This document shows positions 24,240-32,677 of a stretch of 64,000 nucleotides of DNA, in pieces. Position numbers and translations under genes: made by a program. Location: the NCBI RefSeq assembly GCF_004917065.1, contig NZ_SSYA01000002.1, positions 186,001-250,000 on the forward strand. The letters run 5' to 3'. Numbering within the stretch: the first letter of the stretch is position 1; each line of letters starts with the position of its first letter. This DNA comes from Geomonas ferrireducens. GTDB taxonomy: Bacteria; Desulfobacterota; Desulfuromonadia; Geobacterales; Geobacteraceae. The notes under the pieces are model-generated. The model did not search any database. It was not told where the DNA came from and saw nothing but the letters and a program-made list of their open reading frames with translations.

Positions 24240-24716
24240 ATGTCTCAGACCGTTCCATTGACCAAGGAGAGTTACGAGGCCCTCCAGGAGGACCTGAAAC
24301 GCCTTATTAAGGAAGAACGCCCGAAGGTGATCCAGGATATCGCCGAGGCGAGGGCGCACGGCGACCTTTCCGAGAATGCTGAGTACGATGCGGCCAAGAA
24401 CCGTCAGGGTTTCATCGAGGGGCGCATCCTGGAACTGCAGGACAAACTGGCGAGGGCATACGTCGTTGACCTCTCCAATCTGAAGCCGGACAAGGTCGTT
24501 TTCGGTGCCACGATCACCATGTACGACACCGCCACCGAGGAAGAAGTCACCTACAAGATCGTCGGCGAGGACGAGGCCGACATCAAGCTGGGCAAGATCT
24601 CCTGTACCTCCCCGGTAGGAAAGGCGCTCATCGGGCACAAGCTGGACGATACCGTCCGCGTCAGTGTTCCCTCCGGCATGAAGGAATACGAGATCATCGA
24701 GATCCGCTACGAGTAG
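24240..24716 (+). CDS. greA: Transcription elongation factor GreA
   Basis: 158 aa. The N-terminal coiled coil (YEALQEDLKRLIKEERPKVI, ARAHGDLSENAEYDAAKNRQ with the acidic tip) and the C-terminal FKBP-like domain (ISCTSPVGKALIGHKLDD) are complete. Rescues backtracked RNA polymerase by stimulating transcript cleavage. Downstream of carB, an order seen in several proteobacteria. AAGGAG lies upstream. Confidence 0.97.
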   Translation: MSQTVPLTKESYEALQEDLKRLIKEERPKVIQDIAEARAHGDLSENAEYDAAKNRQGFIEGRILELQDKLARAYVVDLSNLKPDKVVFGATITMYDTATEEEVTYKIVGEDEADIKLGKISCTSPVGKALIGHKLDDTVRVSVPSGMKEYEIIEIRYE

Positions 24717-24838
24717 ATATACCGATCGTCTCGCGCTGCGCAGCGTGGCGTCGCGCGGCAGACGGCTTGACCAAAAGGGCGGGACGCTCCCGTCGGGTAA
24801 CGCAAACCAAACGCTTCGCGCGTAACAGGAGGATTTAC

Positions 24839-25036
24839 ATGGCTCAGGTAACCAAGGATATGACTTTTGCCGCAGTGATGAGGATGCACCCGGACGTCGT
24901 CAAGGTGCTTGCCAAATACAACCTCGGCTGCATCGGCTGCATGGGCGCTCAGAACGAGTCCCTGGAGCAGGGATGCGCGGCCCACGGCATCAACGTGGAC
25001 GACATCGTCAACGACCTCAACAAGATCTTCGCTTAA
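24839..25036 (+). CDS. DUF1858 domain protein (65 aa)
   Basis: Paralogue of the 63-aa protein at 8298. MAQVTKDMTFAAVMRMHPDV is followed by KYNLGCIGCMGAQNESLEQG, containing a CxxC pair that could bind metal or be redox-active. AGGAGG lies 6 bases before the ATG. The gene has its own terminator. Function is unknown; in other genomes the domain is linked to hybrid-cluster-type and other redox proteins. Confidence 0.88.
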   Translation: MAQVTKDMTFAAVMRMHPDVVKVLAKYNLGCIGCMGAQNESLEQGCAAHGINVDDIVNDLNKIFA

Positions 25037-25044
25037 CAACAACG

Positions 25045-25083
25045 GCGCCCGGTGGAAGCAACCGCCGGGCGCTTTCCTTTTTC
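25045..25083 (+). terminator. Terminator after the DUF1858 gene
   Basis: 8-bp stem GCGCCCGG/CCGGGCGC (25045-25052 with 25065-25072) followed by TTTCCTTTTT. It ends five bases before the proposed recG start. Confidence 0.8.
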
Positions 25084-25087
25084 TCCC

Positions 25088-27427
25088 ATGCCGATCATAA
25101 CACTCGCGCCAGACGGGTCCCTCCAACTTCCGGAAGAGCTCAGGAATGCCCTGCAGCTGCGTCCGGGTGACCGGGTCAGCGTCGAGGTTGTCGACGGCGC
25201 CCTGCGCGTCAGCAGGCAGGTTCCAGCAAAAGACGCTGCAAAGCCCAAGGCAAGCGCCACCACTGCGCAGCCTCCCACGCCGTTGAAAGCCACTCCCGCA
25301 ACCTTGTCACTGCCGGAAGAGTTGAAAACCCCAATGACCGCCATCAAAGGGGTGGGGCCAAAGCTCGCCGATCTCTTTGCAAAGAAAGGGATCGTGACGG
25401 TCGAGGACGCCCTCTACCTGCTGCCGCATCGCTACGAGGACCGCCGCCAATTGAAGCGGATCGCGGAACTGCGCCCGGGGAACAGCGAGGCCTTCTTCGC
25501 CACCGTGGTATCCGCCGAGGCGCAGGTCACCAAGGGGGGGCGGCGTTACTTCGAGGCTATCGTCAGGGACGAGACCGGCAGCATGCCGCTCAAGTGGTTC
25601 AATTTCCAACCAAACTTCCTGAAAAAGCAGTTCACGCCGGGCCGACGCGGCATCTTCATCGGCGACGTGCACCAGTTCGGCTTTCAGCGCGAGATGCATC
25701 ACCCCGAGGTTGAATGGGCAGGGGAGGGGGAGGGTATCGAGCAGGTTATGGCGCGCGACCCCGAGAATTTCGGCCGCATCCTCCCCGTCTATCCGCTCAC
25801 CGAGGGGGTGAGCCAGAAGGTGATGCGCCGCATCATGCGAGAGGCGGTGCCGCGCTACAGCCGTTACGTGAAGGAAGCGCTGCCCGAGGCGATGCTGCAC
25901 CGGCATCACCTTTTGAGTCTTCCGGTGGCGCTGAGGGAGGCGCACCAGCCCGATCCCGCGGCCGCGATAGCCGAGATGAACAGCGGCCGCTCCAAAGCGC
26001 ACCGATCGCTCGCCTTCGACGAGCTTTTCTTCCTGCAACTTGGGCTCGCCATGAAAAAGCGGGGCATCGCGCTCGAGGACGGCATAAGCTTCCAGGTGAC
26101 GCACCGTTACACCAAGGAGCTTTTGAAGCTCCTTCCCTTCAGCCTTACCGGCGCACAGAAACGTGTCCTCTCCGAGATCAAGGAGGACATGATGGCGCCG
26201 CACCCGATGCACCGCCTTGTGCAGGGGGATGTCGGCTGCGGCAAAACGATCGTGGCCCTCATGGCAGCACTCGTCAGCGTCGAGAACGAGTATCAGGTGG
26301 CCATCATGGCCCCGACCGAGCTTCTAGCCGAACAGCACTACCTGAACATCCACCGCTTCTGCGAACAGCTCGGCATCACCGTTGCGCTTTTGACCGCCAG
26401 CATCAAGGGTAAGGGTGACACGCTGGACAAAATCGCCTCCGGCGAGACCCGGATCGTAGTCGGCACGCACGCCATGATCCAGGATAAGGTGGAGTTTCAC
26501 CGGCTGGGACTCGGCATCATCGACGAACAGCACCGCTTCGGCGTGGTGCAGCGCGCTCTCCTGAAGAAGAAGGGAGGGAATCCCGACATCCTCGTCATGA
26601 CCGCTACCCCAATCCCGCGTACCCTTTCCATGACTGTCTTCGGCGATCTCTCCCTCTCCGTAATCGACGAGCTTCCCCCGGGGCGTACTCCGATCGAGAC
26701 CCGGATGGTGCGCGAATCGCGTCGGCGGGAGGTTTACTCGTTGGTGCGCGAGGAGGTGCAGAAGGGACGACAGGCCTACGTTATTTATCCCCTCGTCGAG
26801 GAATCGGAAAAGATCGACCTGAAGGCTGCCGTTCAGATGGCCGATCACCTGGCGCAGGAGGTTTTCCCGGACCTGCGCGTCGCCGTTCTCCACGGCCGGA
26901 TGAGTGCCGCCGAGAAAGAGGCGGTGATGAAAGGATTCAAGGCGGGGGAAACCGACATCCTCGTCTCCACTACGGTAATCGAGGTAGGCATCGACGTCCC
27001 CAACGCGACGGTGATGGTGATCGAGCACGCCGAGCGTTTCGGCCTGTCGCAACTGCACCAGTTGCGCGGCAGGGTAGGGCGCGGCAGCGAGCGCTCGCGC
27101 TGCATCCTGCTCGCCGGGGACAGGCTCTCCGAAGACGGGCAGAAACGGCTCGAGGTGATGGTCAAGAGTTCGGACGGCTTCGTCATCGCCGAGGCGGACC
27201 TGCAGATCCGGGGGCCTGGAGATTTCCTTGGTACCCGTCAGGCGGGGCTTCCCGAGTTGCGCGTGGCGGACATCCTGCGCGACGGCGGTGTTCTAGAACA
27301 GGCAAGGAAAGAAGCCTTCGCACTGGTGGAGCATGATCCGGAGTTGAGCATGCCGGGGCACGAAAGGCTGCGTGGAGAGTTGATGCTGCGCTGGGGCGGC
27401 AGGCTGGAACTCGCTTCTATCGGGTAG
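25088..27427 (+). CDS. recG: ATP-dependent DNA helicase RecG with AbrB-like N-terminal extension
   Basis: Branch-migrating helicase that remodels stalled forks and Holliday junctions. 779 aa against 693 in E. coli. Residues 1 to about 45 (IITLAPDGSLQLPEELRNAL, LRPGDRVSVEVVDGALRV) look like a SpoVT/AbrB swapped-hairpin unit, followed by an Ala/Pro/Thr-rich linker to about residue 80. Then comes the canonical protein: IKGVGPKLADLFAKKGI, the wedge domain, Walker A LVQGDVGCGKTIVALMA, DEQH box IIDEQHRFGVVQ, and the C-terminal HQLRGRVGRGSERSRC. The ATG at 25088 is preferred because a GTG at 25052 lies inside a terminator hairpin; no good ribosome-binding site precedes 25088, so the exact start is uncertain. 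Confidence 0.93.
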   Translation: MPIITLAPDGSLQLPEELRNALQLRPGDRVSVEVVDGALRVSRQVPAKDAAKPKASATTAQPPTPLKATPATLSLPEELKTPMTAIKGVGPKLADLFAKKGIVTVEDALYLLPHRYEDRRQLKRIAELRPGNSEAFFATVVSAEAQVTKGGRRYFEAIVRDETGSMPLKWFNFQPNFLKKQFTPGRRGIFIGDVHQFGFQREMHHPEVEWAGEGEGIEQVMARDPENFGRILPVYPLTEGVSQKVMRRIMREAVPRYSRYVKEALPEAMLHRHHLLSLPVALREAHQPDPAAAIAEMNSGRSKAHRSLAFDELFFLQLGLAMKKRGIALEDGISFQVTHRYTKELLKLLPFSLTGAQKRVLSEIKEDMMAPHPMHRLVQGDVGCGKTIVALMAALVSVENEYQVAIMAPTELLAEQHYLNIHRFCEQLGITVALLTASIKGKGDTLDKIASGETRIVVGTHAMIQDKVEFHRLGLGIIDEQHRFGVVQRALLKKKGGNPDILVMTATPIPRTLSMTVFGDLSLSVIDELPPGRTPIETRMVRESRRREVYSLVREEVQKGRQAYVIYPLVEESEKIDLKAAVQMADHLAQEVFPDLRVAVLHGRMSAAEKEAVMKGFKAGETDILVSTTVIEVGIDVPNATVMVIEHAERFGLSQLHQLRGRVGRGSERSRCILLAGDRLSEDGQKRLEVMVKSSDGFVIAEADLQIRGPGDFLGTRQAGLPELRVADILRDGGVLEQARKEAFALVEHDPELSMPGHERLRGELMLRWGGRLELASIG

Positions 27428-27461
27428 TCTTTCCAAGAGGCAACTTTGACGATGATGTTCG

Positions 27462-27494
27462 AAAAGCACGGTGCGCCGCACTCCGTGCTTTTTC
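27462..27494 (+). terminator. Terminator after recG
   Basis: AAAAGCACGG pairs with CCGTGCTTTT across an 11-base loop and runs into T5. It separates recG from the following ABC exporter genes. Confidence 0.85.
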
Positions 27495-27513
27495 TGTAAG
27501 GAAGGAGAAAGCT

Positions 27514-28281
27514 GTGGACAGTTCCCCCGTCTGTTCGGTTCAACTGGCAAATGTGTCGTATTTCGGGCGGCGGTCCGATGGTGGACGCGTGCGTCTGCTC
27601 GATTCGGTTTCCTTTTGCGCGAAGTCCGGCGAAATTACCGCCATCATCGGCCCTTCCGGCGGCGGCAAGAGTACTCTCATCCGCCTGATCAACCGTCTGA
27701 CCGAGCCGGGCGAAGGTCGCATCGAACTTGACGGAAAGAATATAGCGACGCTTGACCCCCTTGAGCTTAGGCGCCTGGTGGCTCTCGTGCCGCAGAAGCC
27801 TTTCATGTTCGACGGGACGGTTCTGGACAACCTGCAGATGCCCTTCAAGTATAGGCAGGCGACTCCTCCCGAGGCGGGCAGCGCCGAGGTTCTGGATGTG
27901 TTGTCGTCCGCCAAACTGGACCCGGAACTGCTGGAGCGAGACGCCCGTTCCTTGAGTCTTGGTCAGCAGCAAAGGGTCGGTGTCGCGAGGGCTTTGATCA
28001 CCAGACCTCAAGTTATTCTTTTGGACGAGCCAACGAGTGCGCTTGATCGCAGGACGTCGGACGAACTGGCTTCTACCCTGCGAGAAATCAGCCACGGGAA
28101 GAGTATCACCATGATCATGGTGACGCATGATCTGCGCCTGACCCAAAAGGTAGCCGACTACTGTTTCTACCTTGAGGCGGGGCACATCCTGGAAGAGGGG
28201 AGGGCTGCGGAACTCCTGACTCACCCGAAGACGGCGGCATTGAGAGCCTTTCTCTCTGAACCGCTCGAACAGGAGGGGTAA
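27514..28281 (+). CDS. ABC transporter ATPase, FetA/YbbL type
   Basis: 255-aa nucleotide-binding subunit. Walker A IIGPSGGGKSTLIRLINRL, Q-loop ALVPQKPFMFDGTV, signature LSLGQQQRVGVARAL and Walker [13 protein letters not shown] are intact. GTG start preceded by AAGGAG. It is directly followed by a UPF0014-type permease, the pairing of E. coli FetAB (YbbLM), which is linked to iron export and peroxide resistance; the substrate here is inferred from that pairing. Confidence 0.88.
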   Translation: MDSSPVCSVQLANVSYFGRRSDGGRVRLLDSVSFCAKSGEITAIIGPSGGGKSTLIRLINRLTEPGEGRIELDGKNIATLDPLELRRLVALVPQKPFMFDGTVLDNLQMPFKYRQATPPEAGSAEVLDVLSSAKLDPELLERDARSLSLGQQQRVGVARALITRPQVILLDEPTSALDRRTSDELASTLREISHGKSITMIMVTHDLRLTQKVADYCFYLEAGHILEEGRAAELLTHPKTAALRAFLSEPLEQEG

Positions 28282-29079
28282 ATGGACAATCAGGGATTGG
28301 TGAATTTAAGCCTGCTGGACCTGCTCGTGGCTTATGGCTTGGTGCTTGTCGCGGTTGTGCTCGCCCGGTTGAAGAGGGTAGGGCAGGAAGGGCAGATGCT
28401 GTGGGCCTCGTTGCGCATGGTGTTCCAGCTTCTTGCCGTCGGGTATCTGCTGCACTTCATCTTCGCGGTGAAGAGTCCGCTGCCGGTGCTCGCCATACTG
28501 CTTCTGATGGGAGTCTTCTCCCTGCAGGTCATCGGCGGACGCATCAAGACGAAGGTCCCGCGCTTTTACCGCGTGGTCGGCATCTCGCTTCTCATCGGCT
28601 GCGGCAGCGTCACCTTTCTTTTTTGCACCCTCGTGGTGCATTACTCGCCTTGGTACGATCCGCGCTACCTGATTCCGCTTGCCGGGATGATCATCGGCAA
28701 CTCTATGAACGGGGCGAGCCTCGCTGCGGAGCGGCTCGGGTCCGAGATGCGGGAGCGACGTGAGGAGATCGAGACCGCCCTTTGTCTGGGGGCGAGCGCG
28801 CGCCAGGCGTCGAGGCCTGCGCTACGAAACGCGTTCAAAGCGGCTATCATGCCCACGGTCAACACCATGGCAGCCATGGGGATTGTCTCCCTGCCGGGAA
28901 TGATGACCGGGCAGATCCTCTCCGGGACGGAACCGATGGTAGCGGTGCGTTACCAGGTTGCCATTATGTGTGCCATCACAGGAGCCGTGGCCATAACTGC
29001 CTACCTCATCGTCCTCCAAGGCTACCGGCGTTATTTCACGAGAGCGCACCAGTTGGATTTCGACGAAGGGCGCACTTGA
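28282..29079 (+). CDS. UPF0014-family permease, FetB/YbbM type
   Basis: 265 aa with about seven hydrophobic segments. The family signatures are visible: GRIKTKVPRFYRVVGIS, PLAGMIIGNSMNGASLAAER, and ALCLGASARQASRPALRNAF. It starts at the base after the ATPase stop, with AGGAGG inside the end of that gene, so the two are translationally coupled. Probable iron (or other metal) exporter subunit. Confidence 0.88.
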   Translation: MDNQGLVNLSLLDLLVAYGLVLVAVVLARLKRVGQEGQMLWASLRMVFQLLAVGYLLHFIFAVKSPLPVLAILLLMGVFSLQVIGGRIKTKVPRFYRVVGISLLIGCGSVTFLFCTLVVHYSPWYDPRYLIPLAGMIIGNSMNGASLAAERLGSEMRERREEIETALCLGASARQASRPALRNAFKAAIMPTVNTMAAMGIVSLPGMMTGQILSGTEPMVAVRYQVAIMCAITGAVAITAYLIVLQGYRRYFTRAHQLDFDEGRT

Positions 29080-29146
29080 GCTGATGGAAGTCCGCGGGAG
29101 CGGATTTTTAAGCGGCTGTTTTTGTTGCGAATGCGCGTCGATTGAA

Positions 29147-29397
29147 AGATTTGGCTTCAAATCTGTCAAATGTTTTCAAAAGTTGAAAGATTTGGAGGCA
29201 AATTTGTTAGATTTGGACCTAAACTTGTTAAGTTTTGAGGCGAACTGATCAAGTTTTGAACAAAATCTGTCGGTTTTGGGGTCGAATCTGTGTGATTTCG
29301 GGTAAAACTTGTCAGATTCGGGTGCAAATCTGTCATATTTTGACCCAAATCTGACAAGTTTGGACCAAAATCTGACAAGTTTGGATCTGAATCTGAC
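29147..29397. repeat. Tandem 21-bp repeat, about 12 units
   Basis: Twelve degenerate units close to AAGTTTGGACCAAAATCTGAC; eleven are exactly 21 bases and one (29168-29187) is 20. Each unit has a near-palindromic core TTTGGNCCAAA. Because 21 is a multiple of three, several frames stay open: on the minus strand they read as a heptapeptide of the form NL(S/T)(D/S)xxP, and the plus strand gives SLDxNLT. A minus-strand frame with ATG at 29423 (85 codons, MLPLLRGKLSDSDP...) spans the block but has only a weak ribosome-binding site. I cannot say whether it is translated. The block is AT-richer than its surroundings. Confidence 0.8.
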
Positions 29398-29417
29398 AAC
29401 TTCCCCCGAAGCAGGGG

Positions 29418-29453
29418 CAGCATCTCGTAATTCCGGTGCGTTACGAGATGCTG
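29418..29453. repeat. Perfect 13-bp inverted repeat next to the tandem repeat
   Basis: CAGCATCTCGTAA and TTACGAGATGCTG (29418-29430 and 29441-29453) with a 10-base loop. No T run follows on either strand. It borders the 21-bp repeat block and contains the ATG of the minus-strand repeat frame in its left arm. Confidence 0.75.
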
Positions 29454-29491
29454 GGGGGGGCGGACGCTGGAGTTGGGAACAGTTCGGAGTT

Positions 29492-29526
29492 GAAAAGAGA
29501 GGGGGCGCCGGAATCACGGCGTCCCC
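29492..29526 (-). terminator. Terminator after the threonine aldolase gene
   Basis: On the minus strand GGGGACGCCG pairs with CGGCGCCCC (one bulge) and is followed by a T-rich tail. It lies just past the ltaE stop. Confidence 0.7.
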
Positions 29527-29534
29527 TTTGTTAT

Positions 29535-30590
29535 TCAGGCGACCGAGGCCTTGATGTCGGCGACGAGCCGGGCGACTTCTTCCACCTTGGTGTCCCAGGA
29601 GCACATGAACCGTGCGCCTCCGGAGCCGATGAAGGTGTAGAAGTGCCACCCCTTGGCGCGCAAAGCCTCCAGCGCCTCCGGTGCCATTTCGAGGAAGACC
29701 GAGTTCGCCTGGCTTTCGAACATGATGCGCACCTGGGGGATTTTCTTGATCTCGTTGGCTAGGAGCCTCGCGCAGCTGTTGGCGTGAGCCGCGTTCCTGA
29801 GCCACGCTCCGCTGTCGAGCATGCCGATCCAGGGGGCGGTGAGGAAGCGCATCTTCGAGGCGAGTTGGCCGGCCTGCTTGCAGCGGTAATCAAACTCGTG
29901 GGCGAGCTCCTTGTTGAAGAAGACCACCGCTTCACCAACGGCAAAGCCGTTCTTGGTTCCACCGAAGGTAAGGACGTCGACGCCTGCCTGCCAGCTGATC
30001 TCCTTGGGGGCGACGTTCATGGAGGCGACCGCGTTCGCGAACCGTGCGCCGTCCATGTGCACTCTCAGGTTGTACTTCCTTGCTAGCTCGGCGATTCCCT
30101 GCAGCTCGTCGAGAGAGTAGAGCGTCCCAAGTTCAGTCGCCTGGGTGATGCTCAGGGCACGGGCCTTAGGGTAGTGGATGTCGCTGCGCTTCGTAATGGT
30201 ATGCTCGACGGCGTCGAGGTTGATCTTGCCGTTTTCACCGGGAACCAGCAGCACCTTGGTACCGTTTGAGAAGAACTCGGTGGCGCCGCACTCGTCGGTT
30301 TCTATGTGCGCCATCTCGTGGCAGACGATGGAGTGGTATGACTGGCACAGCGAGGCGAGGGCAAGAGAGTTGGCCGCGGTGCCGTTGAAAACGAAAAAGA
30401 CCTCGCAGTCCTTCTCGAACACTTCGCGGATCTTTTCGCACGCTTGTGCGGTCCAGCGGTCATCCCCGTAGGAGCTGGCGAGTCCGCTGTTCGCCTCGGC
30501 CATCGCCTGCCACGCCTCGCTGCAGATCCCTGCGTAGTTGTCGCTGGCAAAATGATGCTTGAGCTCGCTGTGGTCTCCCGAGTTGATCAT
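29535..30590 (-). CDS. ltaE: Low-specificity L-threonine aldolase
   Basis: PLP enzyme (351 aa) that splits threonine or allo-threonine to glycine and acetaldehyde. Family features: FASDNYAGICSEAWQAM, VFFVFNGTAANSLALASL, LRVHMDGARFANAVASM and the PLP lysine in VDVLTFGGTKNGFAVGEAVV. Preceded by AAGGGG. Some members accept beta-hydroxy amino acids broadly, so the exact in vivo substrate is open. Followed by a terminator, with a DMT transporter 105 bases upstream on the same strand. Confidence 0.92.
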   Translation of the reverse strand: MINSGDHSELKHHFASDNYAGICSEAWQAMAEANSGLASSYGDDRWTAQACEKIREVFEKDCEVFFVFNGTAANSLALASLCQSYHSIVCHEMAHIETDECGATEFFSNGTKVLLVPGENGKINLDAVEHTITKRSDIHYPKARALSITQATELGTLYSLDELQGIAELARKYNLRVHMDGARFANAVASMNVAPKEISWQAGVDVLTFGGTKNGFAVGEAVVFFNKELAHEFDYRCKQAGQLASKMRFLTAPWIGMLDSGAWLRNAAHANSCARLLANEIKKIPQVRIMFESQANSVFLEMAPEALEALRAKGWHFYTFIGSGGARFMCSWDTKVEEVARLVADIKASVA

Positions 30591-30695
30591 AGTTTCCCCT
30601 TCTTACGCGGCATGAGCCGCACGTGCGTTTGATGGAGTCTGGCCGGACTGAAAGAATTATTACAACCACGAAACTCTGTCAACAGCCAAGTGAGG

Positions 30696-31652
30696 TCAAC
30701 CTTCCACGGCGACCGTGACGGCGTCATCGCTTTGGGTGCCGTCAGGGAGCAGTTCAGAAACGATCATCCCCGCGAGGATGAGGGCCGCTCCGACCAGGCC
30801 GAAGACGCCGAGCCGTTCTCCGGCGGCGTAATACGCATAGGCCGCGGCGAAGACCGGTTCGGTACAGAAAATGAGCGCGGTGTGGGCAGGGCTGATGAAC
30901 TTCTGCATGGTGGTCTGCACCAGGAAGGCGAAGATGGTGGCGATCAGCACGCAGACCACCAAGGTCCAGAGAAGTTCCGGGTGCCAGATGAAGACCTCCT
31001 TGCCGCGAAATGACGCGGAGGCCAGACTCAGCAGGCCGACCACGGTAAGCTGCAAGGTGGTGAGGAGGTAGACGTCGTTACCGTCATGCCGGGCGAAGTG
31101 GCTCGTGTAAAGAAGGTGCAGCGCAACACAGGCGCCACATATGGCACCAAGGATGTCGCCCCGGTTGAAGCTGAGGCTGCCGTCGCTGCAGAGAAGGAAG
31201 AGGCCGGGGGTGGCGAGACCTACACCCCACCTGATGCCGTTGCCGATGGGATGCCTGAAAATCGCTGCGCCGAACAGCGGCACGAGCAACACGCTGAGGC
31301 CGGTAAGAAAGCCGGTATTCGAGGCGCTTGTGTACTTCAAAGCAACGGTCTGAAAGGCGTAGGAAGCAAACAGCAGGACTCCGAGGATAGCGCCATGGCT
31401 TAAGGTTCTGGAGGTGATCTTATTGACTCGAATCAAGGCTAGAGGGAGCATGATCGCAGTAGCCAGAAGGAAACGCTGAGCCAGAAAAACGAATACGTCT
31501 ACTTGGCTGATTGCGTCCTTCACCACCGTGAAGGTGACACCCCAAAAGAACGTCGTTATCAAAAGCAGTATACCAGCGCGAATTTTTTTGACAGATCCCA
31601 AAGTAATTTTGACCCCATAAAACCTTGAATTCACTAAATTGTGGTATGACAA
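30696..31652 (-). CDS. EamA/DMT-family transporter
   Basis: 318 aa with about ten membrane segments and two EamA repeats; ILLLITTFFWGVTFTVVKDA opens the first and the second starts near GDILGAICGACVALHL. Late motif ALIFCTEPVFAAAYAYY is typical of drug/metabolite exporters. Substrate unknown; export of amino acids or related metabolites is common in the family. The start is uncertain: the first ATG (31652) gives a 25-residue hydrophilic lead with no clear ribosome-binding site, and internal GTG/TTG codons closer to VKKIRAGILLL are possible. Confidence 0.85.
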   Translation of the reverse strand: MSYHNLVNSRFYGVKITLGSVKKIRAGILLLITTFFWGVTFTVVKDAISQVDVFVFLAQRFLLATAIMLPLALIRVNKITSRTLSHGAILGVLLFASYAFQTVALKYTSASNTGFLTGLSVLLVPLFGAAIFRHPIGNGIRWGVGLATPGLFLLCSDGSLSFNRGDILGAICGACVALHLLYTSHFARHDGNDVYLLTTLQLTVVGLLSLASASFRGKEVFIWHPELLWTLVVCVLIATIFAFLVQTTMQKFISPAHTALIFCTEPVFAAAYAYYAAGERLGVFGLVGAALILAGMIVSELLPDGTQSDDAVTVAVEG

Positions 31653-31697
31653 GTTAACATGAGCTTAAAACTAGCGCAATCCCTAATTAATAAGTGG

Positions 31698-31726
31698 TTG
31701 ACAAGAGGGTGGAATACCTTTAAAAG
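31698..31726 (+). promoter_or_regulatory. Promoter of the amino-acid ABC transporter genes
   Basis: TTGACA (31698-31703), 17-base spacer, TAAAAG (31721-31726), about 60 bases before the start codon of the binding-protein gene. Confidence 0.6.
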
Positions 31727-31788
31727 TATGCGGCGATAAAGCTCAATGGTGTACTCCGCCTAATATTAAACCCGATTAAGGAGGAAAC

Positions 31789-32535
31789 ATGAAATCACTT
31801 CGTATTATGACTGCAGTACTGGCTCTCGGGCTCTGCGTTGTGTCCGCGGCATTCGCCGCTCCGAAGAAGGCGATCACCGTCGCGTCCGACGCGACCTGGC
31901 CGCCGATGGAGTTCGTGGATGCCAACAAGAAGGTCGTTGGTTTCGACATCGACTTCATCAACGCCGTAGCCAAAGAGGCTGGTCTTCAGGTTACCGTAAA
32001 GAACACTGCTTGGGACGGCATCTTCGCCGGTGTTGAAGCCGGCCAGTACGACGCCATCATTTCCTCGGTTACCATCACCCCGGAGCGTCAGGCGAAGTAC
32101 GATTTCACCATTCCTTACGTACAGATCGGTCAGATCCTCGTTGTTCCCAAGGCCGAGAAAGGGACCAAGATCGCTGACCTGAAGGGCAAGAAGCTCGGCG
32201 CCCAGATCGGCACCACCGGCGCAATGGAGATCAAGAAGGTTGCCGGCGTTGAGCTGAAGACTTATGACGAAGTGGGTCTGGCTTTTGAGGACATGGCTGC
32301 CGGCCGCATCGCCGGTGTCGTCTGCGACGAGCCTACCGCCATCACCTACGCGCTGCAGAAGAAAGAGTACAGCAGCAAGTTCAAGATCGTCGGCAAGTCC
32401 TTCACCAAGGAAGCCTACGGCATCGTCGTGAAGAAAGGAAACAAGGACCTGGTCGCACAGCTCAACAAGGGCATCGCAGCCGTCCAGAAGAAGAAAATAG
32501 ACGCACAGCTCAAGAAGAAGTGGCAGCTTAAATAA
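31789..32535 (+). CDS. Polar amino-acid ABC transporter, periplasmic binding protein
   Basis: 248 aa. A signal peptide (MKSLRIMTAVLALGLCVVSA, cleavage after AAFA) precedes a type-3 solute-binding fold: ITVASDATWPPMEFVD, VVGFDIDFINAVAKEAGL, and TPERQAKYDFTIPYV with the substrate-contacting Arg. The family binds glutamine, arginine, histidine and similar amino acids; which one cannot be told. AGGAGG before the ATG and T-ending codons suggest strong expression. A terminator separates it from the permease. Confidence 0.92.
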   Translation: MKSLRIMTAVLALGLCVVSAAFAAPKKAITVASDATWPPMEFVDANKKVVGFDIDFINAVAKEAGLQVTVKNTAWDGIFAGVEAGQYDAIISSVTITPERQAKYDFTIPYVQIGQILVVPKAEKGTKIADLKGKKLGAQIGTTGAMEIKKVAGVELKTYDEVGLAFEDMAAGRIAGVVCDEPTAITYALQKKEYSSKFKIVGKSFTKEAYGIVVKKGNKDLVAQLNKGIAAVQKKKIDAQLKKKWQLK

Positions 32536-32545
32536 CACCTAAAAA

Positions 32546-32599
32546 AAGCTCCTGCGGAATGAATGGTCTCATATTGGCCGCTTCTGCAGGAGCTTTCTT
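32546..32599 (+). terminator. Stem-loop between binding protein and permease genes
   Basis: AGCTCCTGC (32547-32555) pairs with GCAGGAGCT (32586-32594), followed by TTCTTC. Such intra-operon structures often lower expression of the membrane genes relative to the binding protein, either by partial termination or by protecting upstream mRNA. Confidence 0.65.
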
Positions 32600-32677
32600 C
32601 GATTTAGGGCAGCAGGGTCCGAGCAGCAAATACACAAGCCGACAAGAAATGCCGGCGCAGGACGGTCAGAAGAAAGC

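Noticed and set aside
29147-29397. CRISPR array
   Set aside because: Units are directly adjacent 21-mers without spacers, and no cas genes are nearby.
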